Of a DNA stretch of 64,000 nucleotides, positions 16,324 to 25,078 are shown in pieces; the first letter of the stretch is position 1, and each line of letters begins with the position of its first letter. The position numbers were made by a program, and so were the translations under genes. A model generated the notes under the pieces. The model searched no databases. It saw only the letters and a list, made by a program, of their open reading frames with translations, and was not told where the DNA came from. Origin of the DNA: Natronoglycomyces albus (GTDB lineage: Bacteria; Actinomycetota; Actinomycetes; Mycobacteriales; Micromonosporaceae); NCBI RefSeq assembly GCF_016925535.1, contig NZ_CP070496.1, forward strand, positions 3,596,001 to 3,660,000, given 5' to 3'.

Positions 16324-16689
16324 GTGGGACGCCTCGACTTCCCCGATGCCGCCCAAAAGCTCGCTGTCGTCACTCACATCATCGAACGGAGTCGCGCGGA
16401 CGATGCTGGCGCGTTTCGAGAGCTAGACGGCTCTCACCACCCGGCGACAACAGCATGGTTGCAGATGCGCGACTCGCTGCAACAAATCGTGCACACCTCA
16501 TGTATCAATCTCCAAGACACCGGTTCGGCGCTGGTGGCCATCGCCAATGCATATGCCGCAACCGATGAAGAAGCCGCTAACGTGTTTGAGGACAAGCGCG
16601 ACAACCTCTACGCGGCTGACTACACCTCCCAGCTACATACGGCTGAGCCCGTAGCTCCACGGCGCCCTGGAAACCGTGCGGCCCAGTAG
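16324..16689 (+). CDS. EspC-like type VII substrate, apparently frameshifted at its 5' end
   Basis: In this frame 121 residues can be read from a GTG at 16324 that lacks a ribosome site. The C-terminal half has the EspC-like pattern ALVAIANAYAATDEEAANVF, with the Y-x3-D export motif (Y-A-A-T-D). Upstream, in another frame, an ATG at 16208 with a good AGGAAG site opens a 31-codon start (MQQVSSSPSSGYEGPAVS and on) that stops at 16301-16303, while this frame is open from 16246. A one-base slip near 16290-16303 would join them into a normal 150-160-residue protein. I take this as a frameshifted gene or a sequencing error; re-initiation is possible but less likely. The next gene follows after 70 bp. 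Confidence 0.6.
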   Translation: MGRLDFPDAAQKLAVVTHIIERSRADDAGAFRELDGSHHPATTAWLQMRDSLQQIVHTSCINLQDTGSALVAIANAYAATDEEAANVFEDKRDNLYAADYTSQLHTAEPVAPRRPGNRAAQ

Positions 16690-16759
16690 AGGCGCGCTTC
16701 TGCCCACATTCAAACATCATGCCCTCGCACCCAGCAAAAAGAATAGGAAAAGTTGAGCC

Positions 16760-17998
16760 GTGGCTTCCCTCAAAGAGCACAAAGAATTCAACCGCGAACG
16801 TCTTTGGTCTGAATTTTCAGACCTGGGCCAAGCCCTCGCGGAGCTCAAGTATATCGATGAGATGGTCGCGTTCGATGGCCCTCGTATCCAAGCACCCAAT
16901 AACACCGCGGCGATCGACAGCATGCGCTCCTCGGGCGTATCTAGCCCCGTCAACATTGGCGCTCCCCGTGGCTCTCTTACTTTGAGTGAGAGTCCGGTCG
17001 ACCCCGATATTCTCAATATGAAGCTCGAGATCGGGGACGCCCAGTCTGTCCAGATTAAGAAGGAACTCCTTCTGTACAATATGTTCACTCCAGATGGCCT
17101 AGAATATTCCCAGTTCGACCTCAACTCTGTGAAGAAAATGATTGCAGACCAGGTCATGTCTGCCGCCGATTCTGCTGCTCAGTGGGCCTCCGATAACCTG
17201 GCCTTTATCAAACCCGCCCTAGACGAGATCGCATTTCGTAATCCCGCCTCAATACAGGCTGAGCATCACATGCTTTCCCAGGCGGGAAGTCAATATGCTG
17301 CCCTCATGGAAGATATGCAGAATTCTCAGTCTTATATCTCTGACTGGGTAGGGACAGCCCGTACAGACTTTCAAGAAAACATGTTGACCCCGTTTCCAAA
17401 GGCCATGGTTCATCAATCAGATGCTATCTATGAGCTTATGGCTTTTCTAGAGCTATTCAACAACATAGTTGTGGACTCACAAGATACGGCCTTCAATTGC
17501 GTGGTTGTATGCAAGAACAAAGCCCTCCAAGCAATTCAGGGCCGGGCTAACCAAATGCAACAAGAGCTAGAGCAGCGGCGCGATCGGGTAATGAACGTCG
17601 TCTTTGGCTTTCTTGGACCATTCGGAGGCTCGATAGCATCGATGATCGCTCGACGGGGTGATGACTTCAAGATCGATGTGGCACGATCCACCTATTCAGA
17701 TGTCTTCGATTCAGTAAGTGAGGTCTACCCCGACCCCGAGGAGCTTCCTATATATGGCGGAACAGCGACCGGCATCATGAATGACTTCGCGACGGCCGTT
17801 ACCGCATCGCAGAGGTTTTATTACGAAGCACTCGATGCTACAAAAGATGGCATTCAGGAGGGAGAGGACACCATTCATGAGCTCCGCAGGAACGCCCCAG
17901 CTCGAGGCATCGGCTCTATCGTGGTCGCCCGACCACTGCTAGTTGACTCACCTATCGATAGCTCCTCGCTCAGACACAGCTCAGGCCTAAGCAGCTAG
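16760..17998 (+). CDS. WXG-motif protein, putative type VII cargo
   Basis: A 412-residue, largely helical protein starting with GTG at 16760 after AGGAAAAG. A W-x-G turn occurs at W196-V-G198 (SDWVGTARTDF), within a helical stretch of about 100 residues as in WXG100 domains. After it come a Gly-rich hydrophobic segment (VVFGFLGPFGGSIASMIA, about 300-318) and a tail without recognisable toxin motifs. The sequence has visibly lower GC and different codon choice from the housekeeping genes nearby. It lies 70 bp downstream of an EspC-like gene and 28 bp upstream of a membrane-anchored protein gene, so the three probably form a secreted-effector unit. No enzymatic domain is recognised. Confidence 0.65.
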   Translation: MASLKEHKEFNRERLWSEFSDLGQALAELKYIDEMVAFDGPRIQAPNNTAAIDSMRSSGVSSPVNIGAPRGSLTLSESPVDPDILNMKLEIGDAQSVQIKKELLLYNMFTPDGLEYSQFDLNSVKKMIADQVMSAADSAAQWASDNLAFIKPALDEIAFRNPASIQAEHHMLSQAGSQYAALMEDMQNSQSYISDWVGTARTDFQENMLTPFPKAMVHQSDAIYELMAFLELFNNIVVDSQDTAFNCVVVCKNKALQAIQGRANQMQQELEQRRDRVMNVVFGFLGPFGGSIASMIARRGDDFKIDVARSTYSDVFDSVSEVYPDPEELPIYGGTATGIMNDFATAVTASQRFYYEALDATKDGIQEGEDTIHELRRNAPARGIGSIVVARPLLVDSPIDSSSLRHSSGLSS

Positions 17999-18026
17999 TT
18001 AGGTCATACTCCCGGGAGCGATAACT

Positions 18027-18725
18027 ATGAAAAGTCTCAAGTTGACACTGTCAATAGCGATTATTTCCGCCCTAGCAATTTGGGGAGGTGCCTTTTACTT
18101 GATCTTTAGTGATTCGTCTCCAGAACCCTATGTCGAAAGAGCTCAGGATCGATCACTGTTCGTCTTGCATTCAAAGGGTATTTGCGAAAACCTGACCCTG
18201 GACTTGGGCATGGGTGGCCAATTTCAAATGGAAGATTACGGTGACACTAGAGAAAGAAAATACCATGACCGCTCCGACTGTCGACAATTCTACGTAGACG
18301 ACGAAGATCTTTACTTCACCGTGTCCGCGTTGGTAATCTATACAGTTATGCGGCCTGACCTGCACGATTATCAGGTCCGCTCCGAGATGGACCAAGCCAA
18401 GTGGAATCCATCTGCAAGCGCTCCCTCCAATGACGACGCCGTTACAATAGCTTCCGGTGACGTCCCGGGTTGGGATCGCAGCACCTACGAATGCTGGGAC
18501 CATTCGAGTGCCCGCTCGCATAGTAAGACCTGCAGCTTCGGAGCCGAAATCGGTAACCTAGCCATGGGCGTGAGTTTGAGCTTTGACTTCCCGGAAAACA
18601 AAACCTTCGAAGAAGTCAGCGAGGAAGACCTCGAGGAACAACTAGAGTTCGTTCTCGGCTCGATCGAGGTAGTTTCCGAACTCATGAAAGACATTCATGA
18701 ACTGCTTCCAGATCTTGAGCGTTAG
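18027..18725 (+). CDS. Membrane-anchored extracytoplasmic protein of unknown function
   Basis: A 232-residue protein with one N-terminal membrane helix (LKLTLSIAIISALAIWGGAF, residues 4-23) lacking a clear cleavage site, so it is probably anchored with the rest outside. The outer part has six cysteines, at least four of which lie in pairs likely to form disulfides (ICEN, DCRQ, ECWD, TCSF), and an acidic C-terminal helix (EEVSEEDLEEQLEF). It follows the WXG-motif gene by 28 bp and shares its lower GC. An immunity or surface partner role for that gene is possible but not shown by any motif. The 160 bp after it hold no gene. Confidence 0.6.
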   Translation: MKSLKLTLSIAIISALAIWGGAFYLIFSDSSPEPYVERAQDRSLFVLHSKGICENLTLDLGMGGQFQMEDYGDTRERKYHDRSDCRQFYVDDEDLYFTVSALVIYTVMRPDLHDYQVRSEMDQAKWNPSASAPSNDDAVTIASGDVPGWDRSTYECWDHSSARSHSKTCSFGAEIGNLAMGVSLSFDFPENKTFEEVSEEDLEEQLEFVLGSIEVVSELMKDIHELLPDLER

Positions 18726-18885
18726 GCACTGACGCACCTACAAGCAGGCTATGAGAGCACTTGGGCCCTCACCACAGCCGGGGCCATCACCGAGGCCACC
18801 AGAGCCCCGCATAACCGCAGTGCTCAATGGATAGAGCGACCGGTGAACGACCCCCATACGAAAACTCAACGTGAACACCCCGCGC

Positions 18886-19497
18886 TCATGTATCCAAGAA
18901 GCCGGTGGGCGCTCCTGACATGGTCTCGCAAAGTGAGAACGATGTCGGTCGGGCCCAGACTTCCTCACCCTCGCCTAAGCCAGACGTGGAGGAATGCGCA
19001 ACCGTCGCATGGCGGTCTTGGTGGACAAACCAGCGGGCCGAGCTGGGCCAAGCCAGGAGGACGATGACGGTGGCGGCGATCGCGAGTGTCACCATGGCGA
19101 TCGGGGAGCCGCTAATGAGGAGGTCGGCCAGTGACCTGAGCACGTCCATTCCCATCAAAGTCAACAGGACTATCCACGGCCACATCGCACCAGAGGTCAG
19201 TTTGTAGGCGACAAAGCCTATAAAGACCATGAGGCCAGCTAGTCCGCACCCGAGGCCTAGCGTGAAGGCCACCTCGAAGGTAAGGCCGCGGTGGGCCATC
19301 ACCTCGAAAACTCCATATAGGACCAGGCAAGCGGCGGTGAAGCCGAGCAGTGCCAGGCTCCAGACCATCCACCGTGCCACCTGAATCGCCATCGGCGGCT
19401 CGACGGCATGAAAGCTGCGCGGAACCGCGACCGTCTGTTCGGCCGCGATGCGGCTTTGGTTGTTAACGTCATCGGGGTCAGGCGGTGGAGCGAACAT
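18886..19497 (-). CDS. Four-helix membrane protein of unknown function
   Basis: A 203-residue protein with a soluble N-terminus of about 35 residues and four predicted membrane helices: about 42-64 (MVWSLALLGFTAACLVLYGV), 77-99, 106-122 and 131-151. A polar tail of about 50 residues follows. Such small integral membrane proteins are common in actinobacteria and often sit near type VII genes, but there is no diagnostic motif. The ATG at 19497 has a modest GGGAG site. It lies 120 bp from the start side of the coaX operon end and is on the same strand, probably transcribed separately. Confidence 0.65.
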   Translation of the reverse strand: MFAPPPDPDDVNNQSRIAAEQTVAVPRSFHAVEPPMAIQVARWMVWSLALLGFTAACLVLYGVFEVMAHRGLTFEVAFTLGLGCGLAGLMVFIGFVAYKLTSGAMWPWIVLLTLMGMDVLRSLADLLISGSPIAMVTLAIAATVIVLLAWPSSARWFVHQDRHATVAHSSTSGLGEGEEVWARPTSFSLCETMSGAPTGFLDT

Positions 19498-19619
19498 AGG
19501 GGTGTACTCCCGGCACTTAGCGACATGGACGCCGTAACTGTACCCTCACGCTTCAACCAGGCGCTGCGGCGAAAATCTACCGGGAACCCATCACGCCGCG
19601 ATATCAACCGCGTCCAGGC

Positions 19620-20381
19620 CTAGGAGTTACGCTCATAGATCATGCGCAGGCCCACCAACGTCAAGTCGGGCTCATAGTGGGTGATGGTCTCGCAGTGTTC
19701 GAACATCACCCCGGCCAAACCACCCGTACCGAGAACGGCCGCCACGTCGCCGTCCAGCTCGGCGGAAATACGCCGCACGAGTCCATCGACCTGCCCGGAA
19801 AAGCCATACAGAATGCCCGACTGTAGACATTCCACAGTGTTCTTCCCGATGGCGCTGCGCGGCTCCACCAGCTCAATCTTCGGCAACTGCGCCGCGCGCG
19901 CGGCCAGCGCGTCGATGGAGATGTCGATGCCGGGTGCGAACGCGCCGCCGAGGAAGTCGCCGGTCTGGCCCACCACATCGATGTTGGTCGAGGTGCCGAA
20001 GTCGACGATGATGCACGGCCCGCCGTAGAGGTGATAGGCCGCGTGGGTGTTGGCGATGCGGTCCGCGCCAACGCCTTTGGGGTTGTCGATGGCTAGCTGT
20101 ACTCCGGTGCGTACGCCTGGTTCGACGACGACGCAATGTGCCTCGGAGTAGTAACGCTCCAGCATGGTGCGTACTTCGCGCAGGGCTTGTGGCACTGTGG
20201 AGGATACGGCGATGCCGCGAATGGAGACTTTGTCTCCGTCGAGCAGGGCCCGGAAGGTGAGGCCCAGTTCGTCGGCGGTGGCGCGCGGGTCGGTCTTGAT
20301 GCGCCAGGAGTGGACCATTTCTTCGCCGTCGAAGGTGGCCAGGACGGTCTGGGTGTTCCCGATGTCGATGCACAGCAGCAT
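19620..20381 (-). CDS. coaX: Type III pantothenate kinase
   Basis: CoaX phosphorylates pantothenate in the first step of coenzyme A synthesis; type III enzymes need a monovalent cation and resist feedback by CoA. The 253-residue length is normal. Motifs present are the N-terminal phosphate loop IDIGNTQT (residues 5-12), the central GADRIANTHAAYH that binds pantothenate, and IVDFGTSTNIDVV in the second ATPase-fold half. It is the last gene of a minus-strand operon, 2 nt after nadC. With panC and panD upstream, the operon covers pantothenate synthesis and its activation. Confidence 0.96.
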   Translation of the reverse strand: MLLCIDIGNTQTVLATFDGEEMVHSWRIKTDPRATADELGLTFRALLDGDKVSIRGIAVSSTVPQALREVRTMLERYYSEAHCVVVEPGVRTGVQLAIDNPKGVGADRIANTHAAYHLYGGPCIIVDFGTSTNIDVVGQTGDFLGGAFAPGIDISIDALAARAAQLPKIELVEPRSAIGKNTVECLQSGILYGFSGQVDGLVRRISAELDGDVAAVLGTGGLAGVMFEHCETITHYEPDLTLVGLRMIYERNS

Positions 20382-20383
20382 GT

Positions 20384-21301
20384 CTACTCGTCTCCCTCGG
20401 GCCAGTCGAGTCCAATATCCACAATGGGCGAGGAGTGGGTGAGGGCGCCGACAGACAGGAAGTCGACCCCGGTGGCCGCGTACTCGGCGGCGGTGTCAAG
20501 GGTCAGCCCGCCGGTGGCTTCGAGTTCCACCTCGTCGTCCAACGCCGCCACGATCTCGCGCAATTGGTCGGGAGTCATGTTGTCCAGCAATAGGAATTCC
20601 GCGCCCGCCTCGACCGCTTCCAGCGCTTCGGCTAGCGTGTCCACTTCGACCTGGATAGACACGGTTGGGTCCTCATCCTCAATGGCGCGGAAAGCCGCCG
20701 CGATCGAGCCGGCGGCCTGTTTGTGGTTGTCCTTGATCATCGCCGCGTCGTACAGGCCCATTCGTTTGTTACCGCCACCTGCGGCCCGTACCGCGTATTT
20801 CTCCAACGATCGCAGGCCCGGCGTGGTCTTTCTGGTGTCGAGGACCTGCGCCTTCGTTCCTTTGAGCGCGTCGACCCAGGCGCGGGTGTGAGTGGCGATC
20901 CCGGTGAGGCGGCACAGGAAGTTCAAAGCCGTGCGCTCCGCCGACAAGAGATCACGGGTGCGTCCCGACACCTCGGCCAGCGCTTGACCGGGCGTGACGC
21001 GCTGGCCTTCGTCCACCAGGTAGGTGAAGTGGATGTCGGAGGGCATCGAGTCGAAAACCGCGTGAGCCACCGGCAGACCCGCCACCACGCCTGCCTGGCG
21101 CGTCACCAACTGGGCAGTCGAGACATGGTTGGGGTCAAAGATCGCATCGGCGGTGCGGTCCACTCGGTCCTCTGAGAGGTCCTCGTCCAAGGCCGCCTCA
21201 ATCGTCACGCACACCTCGACCGGGTCGAGACCCAGCGCCACTAGGCGCTGGTTGACACCCAATAGGGCCTCTGGGTTGTCATTACTCGGGTCGGTTGTCA
21301 C
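20384..21301 (-). CDS. nadC: Nicotinate-nucleotide pyrophosphorylase (quinolinate phosphoribosyltransferase)
   Basis: NadC converts quinolinate and PRPP to nicotinate mononucleotide. The 305-residue sequence has the expected layout: an N-terminal open-face domain, TALNFLCRLTGIATHTR, the DTRKTTPGLRSLEKYAVRAGG-like substrate loop (here in two parts, DTRKTTPGLR and LEKYAVRAAGGG), NRMGLYDAAMIKDNH, and the barrel end LEATGGLTLD. A GTG start at 21301 follows AAGGGA. It is separated from nadB by 129 bp, the only real gap inside the operon, which could hold an internal promoter; no hairpin or operator is evident there. Confidence 0.96.
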   Translation of the reverse strand: MTTDPSNDNPEALLGVNQRLVALGLDPVEVCVTIEAALDEDLSEDRVDRTADAIFDPNHVSTAQLVTRQAGVVAGLPVAHAVFDSMPSDIHFTYLVDEGQRVTPGQALAEVSGRTRDLLSAERTALNFLCRLTGIATHTRAWVDALKGTKAQVLDTRKTTPGLRSLEKYAVRAAGGGNKRMGLYDAAMIKDNHKQAAGSIAAAFRAIEDEDPTVSIQVEVDTLAEALEAVEAGAEFLLLDNMTPDQLREIVAALDDEVELEATGGLTLDTAAEYAATGVDFLSVGALTHSSPIVDIGLDWPEGDE

Positions 21302-21430
21302 GGTGAAGTCCCTTCATGGGCTGGCGCATAGGCTCGGGCGAGGTCGTCGCCTACCAACCTAGTGGATCGGGCGCGGTGGGCCAGCCGGTCGGGCCAATGA
21401 CTCCCCTGCCTGTCACATGTGCGGGCGTGG

Positions 21431-23152
21431 TCACGACCGGGTGGAGTTCTGCCACGTGCATCTCATTTGCCCATCCTCGTTCAGGCGCAGGTGAATGTGT
21501 CCCAGCCACGCGCCTTCGGCCTGGGGATGGTCGTCCCTCCAGTGGCTGCCACGGGTTTCGCGCCGCGCGTAGGCGGCTGCGGTGACTGCCACGGCCACGG
21601 TCAGGAGGTTCGTCGCTTCCCATGTCGCCGGGCGCGGGCGGCCGGTACGGGAGGCACCCAGTTCGCTGAGGGTGGCGGCGGTCGCGGTCAGGGAAGCGGC
21701 ATTGCGGATGACGCCTGCCCCGGCTGTCATCGCCGCCTGCAACGGCTCGCGCGACGTGGTTGACACGGCCCAAGACTCAACATCGGGAAACACCGCTTCG
21801 CCGGGTTGCCAGTCGGACCGGGCAATGTCGTCGGCGATGCGGCGGCTGAAGACTAGTGCCTCTAGGAGCGAGTTCGACGCCAACCGGTTGGCCCCGTGCA
21901 GACCGGTGCAGGCGACCTCGCCGGCGGCATACAGCCCTGGCACCGAGGTACGCCCGTGTAGATCGGAGCGCACGCCACCGGAGGCGTAGTGCGCGGCCGG
22001 GGCGACGGGAATCAGGTCACGGACCGGGTCGATCCCGATGTCACGGCAGGTCTTGGTAATGGTGGGGAACCGGGTCTCAATGCCCTCTCCCAAGTGGCGG
22101 GCGTCCAGCCACACGTTTTTCGTTCCCTGGGCCAGCATCGAAGCGGTAGCTGCTTTCGCGACCACGTCGCGGGGAGCCAGCTCTGCCAGTTCATGGCGGC
22201 CGAGCATGAAACGCTCTCCGTTGGCATCCCGCAGGTAGGCGCCTTCTCCGCGCAGCGCCTCCGAGATGAGCGGCTGCCGGTCGCCCGTGGAGTCCTCCAG
22301 ATACAGGGCTGTGGGGTGGAACTGGACGAATTCCAAGTCCGTCACGTCCGCGCCGGCCCGCAGCGCTGCTGCCACTCCGTCGCCAATGGAGACCGACGGG
22401 TTGGTGGTCGATTCGTAGATCTGTCCCAAACCGCCGGTGGCCAGCACCACTGCTCGGGCGTTGACGCCACCGACGCCGTACTCGACGCCCTCGCCCAACA
22501 CGTGCAGGCTCACCCCGCACGCTTGTCCCCCAGCGTCGGTCAGCACGTCTAGCACCATCGCGTTCTCGATGACTCGAATCCACGGGTCACGGAACACCGC
22601 CTCGTGCAGGGCGCGTTGAATTTCCGCGCCCGTGGCGTCGCCTCCAGCGTGGATGATGCGGCGTGCCCGATGACCACCTTCGCGGGTCAACTCCAGGTTG
22701 CCATCACCGTCGCGGTCAAAGGCGGCCCCATTGCGGATGAGGTCCATGACGCGCTCGGGGCCTTCGGTCACCGTCACGTCCACCGCTTCGGGGTCGCACA
22801 AGTCCACCCCGGCGATCGAGGTGTCTCGCGCGTGGGCCGCCGGAGTGTCGGCCGCGTCCAGTACTGCGGCGACTCCACCTTGCGCCCACCTGGTGGAGCC
22901 GTCATCAATGTGGACCTTCGTGACGACGGTGACATGGAACCCGGCCTGGCGCAGATACAGCGCACACGTCAAGCCCGCCACGCCTGAACCGATGACGACC
23001 ACGTCAGTGGTTTCGGTCCAGGATGGGGCACTGGCCCGCAATCGACGCGGAAGCCGAGGCAACCGCGGAAGTGCGAGTACGGGGTCAGCTGGATGTGCGG
23101 AAGTGGCCGTCGACTGTGGAGTCGCTCGGCTCTGCGCCAGGTCGGGTGTCAC
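21431..23152 (-). CDS. nadB: L-aspartate oxidase
   Basis: NadB is a flavoprotein that oxidises L-aspartate to iminoaspartate, the substrate of quinolinate synthase NadA. The 573 residues include the FAD dinucleotide fold (VVIGSGVAGLTCALYLRQAG, near residue 53), STRWAQGGVAAVLD, HPTALY and the CTGLHGANRLASNSLLE signature. The first 45 residues are an extra, Ala/Pro/Arg-rich extension. It starts with GTG 6 nt after the peptidase gene. No nadA lies in the operon, so NadA must be supplied from elsewhere. Confidence 0.96.
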   Translation of the reverse strand: MTPDLAQSRATPQSTATSAHPADPVLALPRLPRLPRRLRASAPSWTETTDVVVIGSGVAGLTCALYLRQAGFHVTVVTKVHIDDGSTRWAQGGVAAVLDAADTPAAHARDTSIAGVDLCDPEAVDVTVTEGPERVMDLIRNGAAFDRDGDGNLELTREGGHRARRIIHAGGDATGAEIQRALHEAVFRDPWIRVIENAMVLDVLTDAGGQACGVSLHVLGEGVEYGVGGVNARAVVLATGGLGQIYESTTNPSVSIGDGVAAALRAGADVTDLEFVQFHPTALYLEDSTGDRQPLISEALRGEGAYLRDANGERFMLGRHELAELAPRDVVAKAATASMLAQGTKNVWLDARHLGEGIETRFPTITKTCRDIGIDPVRDLIPVAPAAHYASGGVRSDLHGRTSVPGLYAAGEVACTGLHGANRLASNSLLEALVFSRRIADDIARSDWQPGEAVFPDVESWAVSTTSREPLQAAMTAGAGVIRNAASLTATAATLSELGASRTGRPRPATWEATNLLTVAVAVTAAAYARRETRGSHWRDDHPQAEGAWLGHIHLRLNEDGQMRCTWQNSTRS

Positions 23153-23158
23153 GTTGCC

Positions 23159-24646
23159 TTACCGGTTAGAAGTGGCGTTGATAAACGCGCTCAAGTCTGC
23201 CGCCTGTCGCAGGCGGGACTCCTCGTGGACATACATCATGTGCCCGGCCGGGTATTCCTTCACCTCGATGCGCTCGCGCGCCTCGTCGGGAATACGCAGC
23301 TGTGCCAGCGAGTGCTCAATGGCTTCGGAGGGAACGCCACCGTCGTAACGGCCCATCGCCACGTGCACTTGCAGCGCGGGGTTGAAACGCATGGCCTTGC
23401 CCAGCAGGTCCACAACTGTGACCTGCTGACCTTCGAACTCCTTGTACGACCACGGGTGCACGTTGCGCGTCAGCGTCTCGTAGACGAGGTCGTTCTCGTA
23501 TTCGAGTTCGGCGCGCAGGTAGTGCATCATCGCGGCGGTGTAGGGGCCCTGGATGGCGGTCAGGAACGGGTCGCCGGGCATCGTCTCGTGCACGTAGTGG
23601 TCGGCCGGGCCCGTGAAGCGGGAGTCCAGGCGTCCGGTGACGAGCTTGCGGTGGCGCAGCAGCTCCGCGTAGTAGTGCGCGTGTTCCAGGCGCAGGTTCG
23701 CGTTGTCGACGTATTCCTCACTGACTCCGGTGAGCGAGGCGACCTTGGCCACGGCTGTGGCGCGCTCTTCGGGAGTGAGGCGCCCACCCTTGGCCAGCAC
23801 CAGCGGGAATTCGTCTGCCGCATAGGCGCGAGCCTCGGCTACGACGTCTTCGAGTTCGCGGCCCTCGTGCAAGCCGTGGTAGTGGGCGATAGCGGAGTAC
23901 ACCGGTAGGAACAGCGAATACGGCAGGTCGTTGTTGTCACCGAAACGCAGCGTTCCCATGTCGAGCGCGGGCGCGATGAGCATCAGTCCGTTGAGGAACA
24001 TGCCGTAACGCGATTGCAGGTATTCGCCGACGGAGGCGGCGCGAGTACCGCCGTAGGACTCGCCGATGAGGTATTTCGGGCTCAACCAACGGTTGTTGCG
24101 GGTCGTCCACAGGCGAATGACCTCGGCGACGGATTCGAGGTCGCCCTTGAAACCGTGGTAGGGGTCGGGCTTTTCGCCCTCGACGGCGCGGGAGTACCCG
24201 GTCGACATCGGGTCGATGAAGACCAGGTCGGAGTCGCGCAGGAGCGTCTCGTGGTTGTCGATCAGGCCGAACGGAGGTGGCGTGAGGTTGCCCACATCGC
24301 CGGAGTCGACGCGGCGGGGGCCGAGGACGCCCAGGTGCAGCCAGATCGAGGCCGAACCCGGTCCGCCGTTGAACGCGAAGGTGACGGGGCGTTCCTTCGG
24401 GTCGGCGTCGTCCAGTGTGTAGTAGGTGATGGAGACCTCGGCCTTGGGTTTACGGCCGTTGAACTTCTCGTCTTCGAAGTGCTCTTCGGCGAGCACGATG
24501 CGCCCAGTCGTGGCGGTGTACTTGAGTTTCCCCAGTTTGTGGTGGGTCGTCTTCAAGTCATCCTTGGGCTCTTTGTCCTTTTTTTCGACGTCGTTGCCCT
24601 TGGGGTCTGATGTGCCTTCTGAGGCTGAGTGTTTTTTATCCGACAT
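23159..24646 (-). CDS. S10-family serine carboxypeptidase-like protein
   Basis: A 495-residue alpha/beta hydrolase of the S10 type. The oxyanion-hole segment AFNGGPGSAS (about 91-100), nucleophile S198 in GESYGGTR, the aspartate in MGRYDGG and the histidine in PAGHMMY form the expected catalytic set. There is no signal peptide; the N-terminus is a charged, Lys/Asp/Glu-rich tail of about 35 residues, so the protein is probably cytosolic. Family members remove C-terminal residues from peptides. Its place between panD (9 nt) and nadB (6 nt) shows co-transcription with cofactor genes, but no link to those pathways is known to me. Confidence 0.9.
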   Translation of the reverse strand: MSDKKHSASEGTSDPKGNDVEKKDKEPKDDLKTTHHKLGKLKYTATTGRIVLAEEHFEDEKFNGRKPKAEVSITYYTLDDADPKERPVTFAFNGGPGSASIWLHLGVLGPRRVDSGDVGNLTPPPFGLIDNHETLLRDSDLVFIDPMSTGYSRAVEGEKPDPYHGFKGDLESVAEVIRLWTTRNNRWLSPKYLIGESYGGTRAASVGEYLQSRYGMFLNGLMLIAPALDMGTLRFGDNNDLPYSLFLPVYSAIAHYHGLHEGRELEDVVAEARAYAADEFPLVLAKGGRLTPEERATAVAKVASLTGVSEEYVDNANLRLEHAHYYAELLRHRKLVTGRLDSRFTGPADHYVHETMPGDPFLTAIQGPYTAAMMHYLRAELEYENDLVYETLTRNVHPWSYKEFEGQQVTVVDLLGKAMRFNPALQVHVAMGRYDGGVPSEAIEHSLAQLRIPDEARERIEVKEYPAGHMMYVHEESRLRQAADLSAFINATSNR

Positions 24647-24655
24647 GAGGGAAAC

Positions 24656-25078
24656 TTACCCTGCGCTGTACGGATTGGCCACTGGGTTGCCAGCCGTTCC
24701 CGGCGCTGGACGAGCCGTATCCGCATTGACGTCTATGATTTCATTCTTGTCGTTGACGTGCACAACCGTCGGCTCGAAGGTGCGCGCGTCCTCGTTACTC
24801 ATCTGGGCATATGAAATGAGGATGACCAGGTCTCCCGGGTCAATCAAATGCGCCGCCGCCCCGTTGATTCCCAGCACTCCCGAGCCAGCCTCACCCTCAA
24901 TGAGGTAGGTCTCCAGGCGATTGCCGTTGTTGATGTCAACAATGTGAACCAACTCGCCGGGCAAAAGGTCCGCCGCGCGCATCAGGTCAGCGTCCAACGT
25001 GCACGAGCCGACATAGTGCAAATCGGCTTGCGTGACCGTGGCACGGTGGATCTTGGATTTAAACATGGTCCTAAGCAT
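24656..25078 (-). CDS. panD: Aspartate 1-decarboxylase
   Basis: PanD makes beta-alanine from aspartate for pantothenate synthesis. The proenzyme cleaves itself between Gly24 and Ser25 (YVGSCT) to form the pyruvoyl cofactor; both residues are present. I chose the ATG at 25078, giving the usual start [15 protein letters not shown] and 140 residues; an in-frame ATG four codons upstream breaks that pattern. The start overlaps the end of panC by 8 nt. The last 15 residues are a low-complexity tail typical of actinobacterial PanD. In some species PanD needs a GNAT-type activator; the GNAT genes in this window are not close enough to claim that. Confidence 0.96.
   Translation of the reverse strand: MLRTMFKSKIHRATVTQADLHYVGSCTLDADLMRAADLLPGELVHIVDINNGNRLETYLIEGEAGSGVLGINGAAAHLIDPGDLVILISYAQMSNEDARTFEPTVVHVNDKNEIIDVNADTARPAPGTAGNPVANPYSAG

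Noticed and set aside
18730-18885. Possible coding remnant reading AGYESTWALTTAGAITEATR in one plus frame
   Set aside because: No start, no ribosome site and no family; may be chance in GC-rich DNA.
20136-20891. Long plus-strand frame over coaX and nadC
   Set aside because: High-GC antisense shadow of two certain genes.
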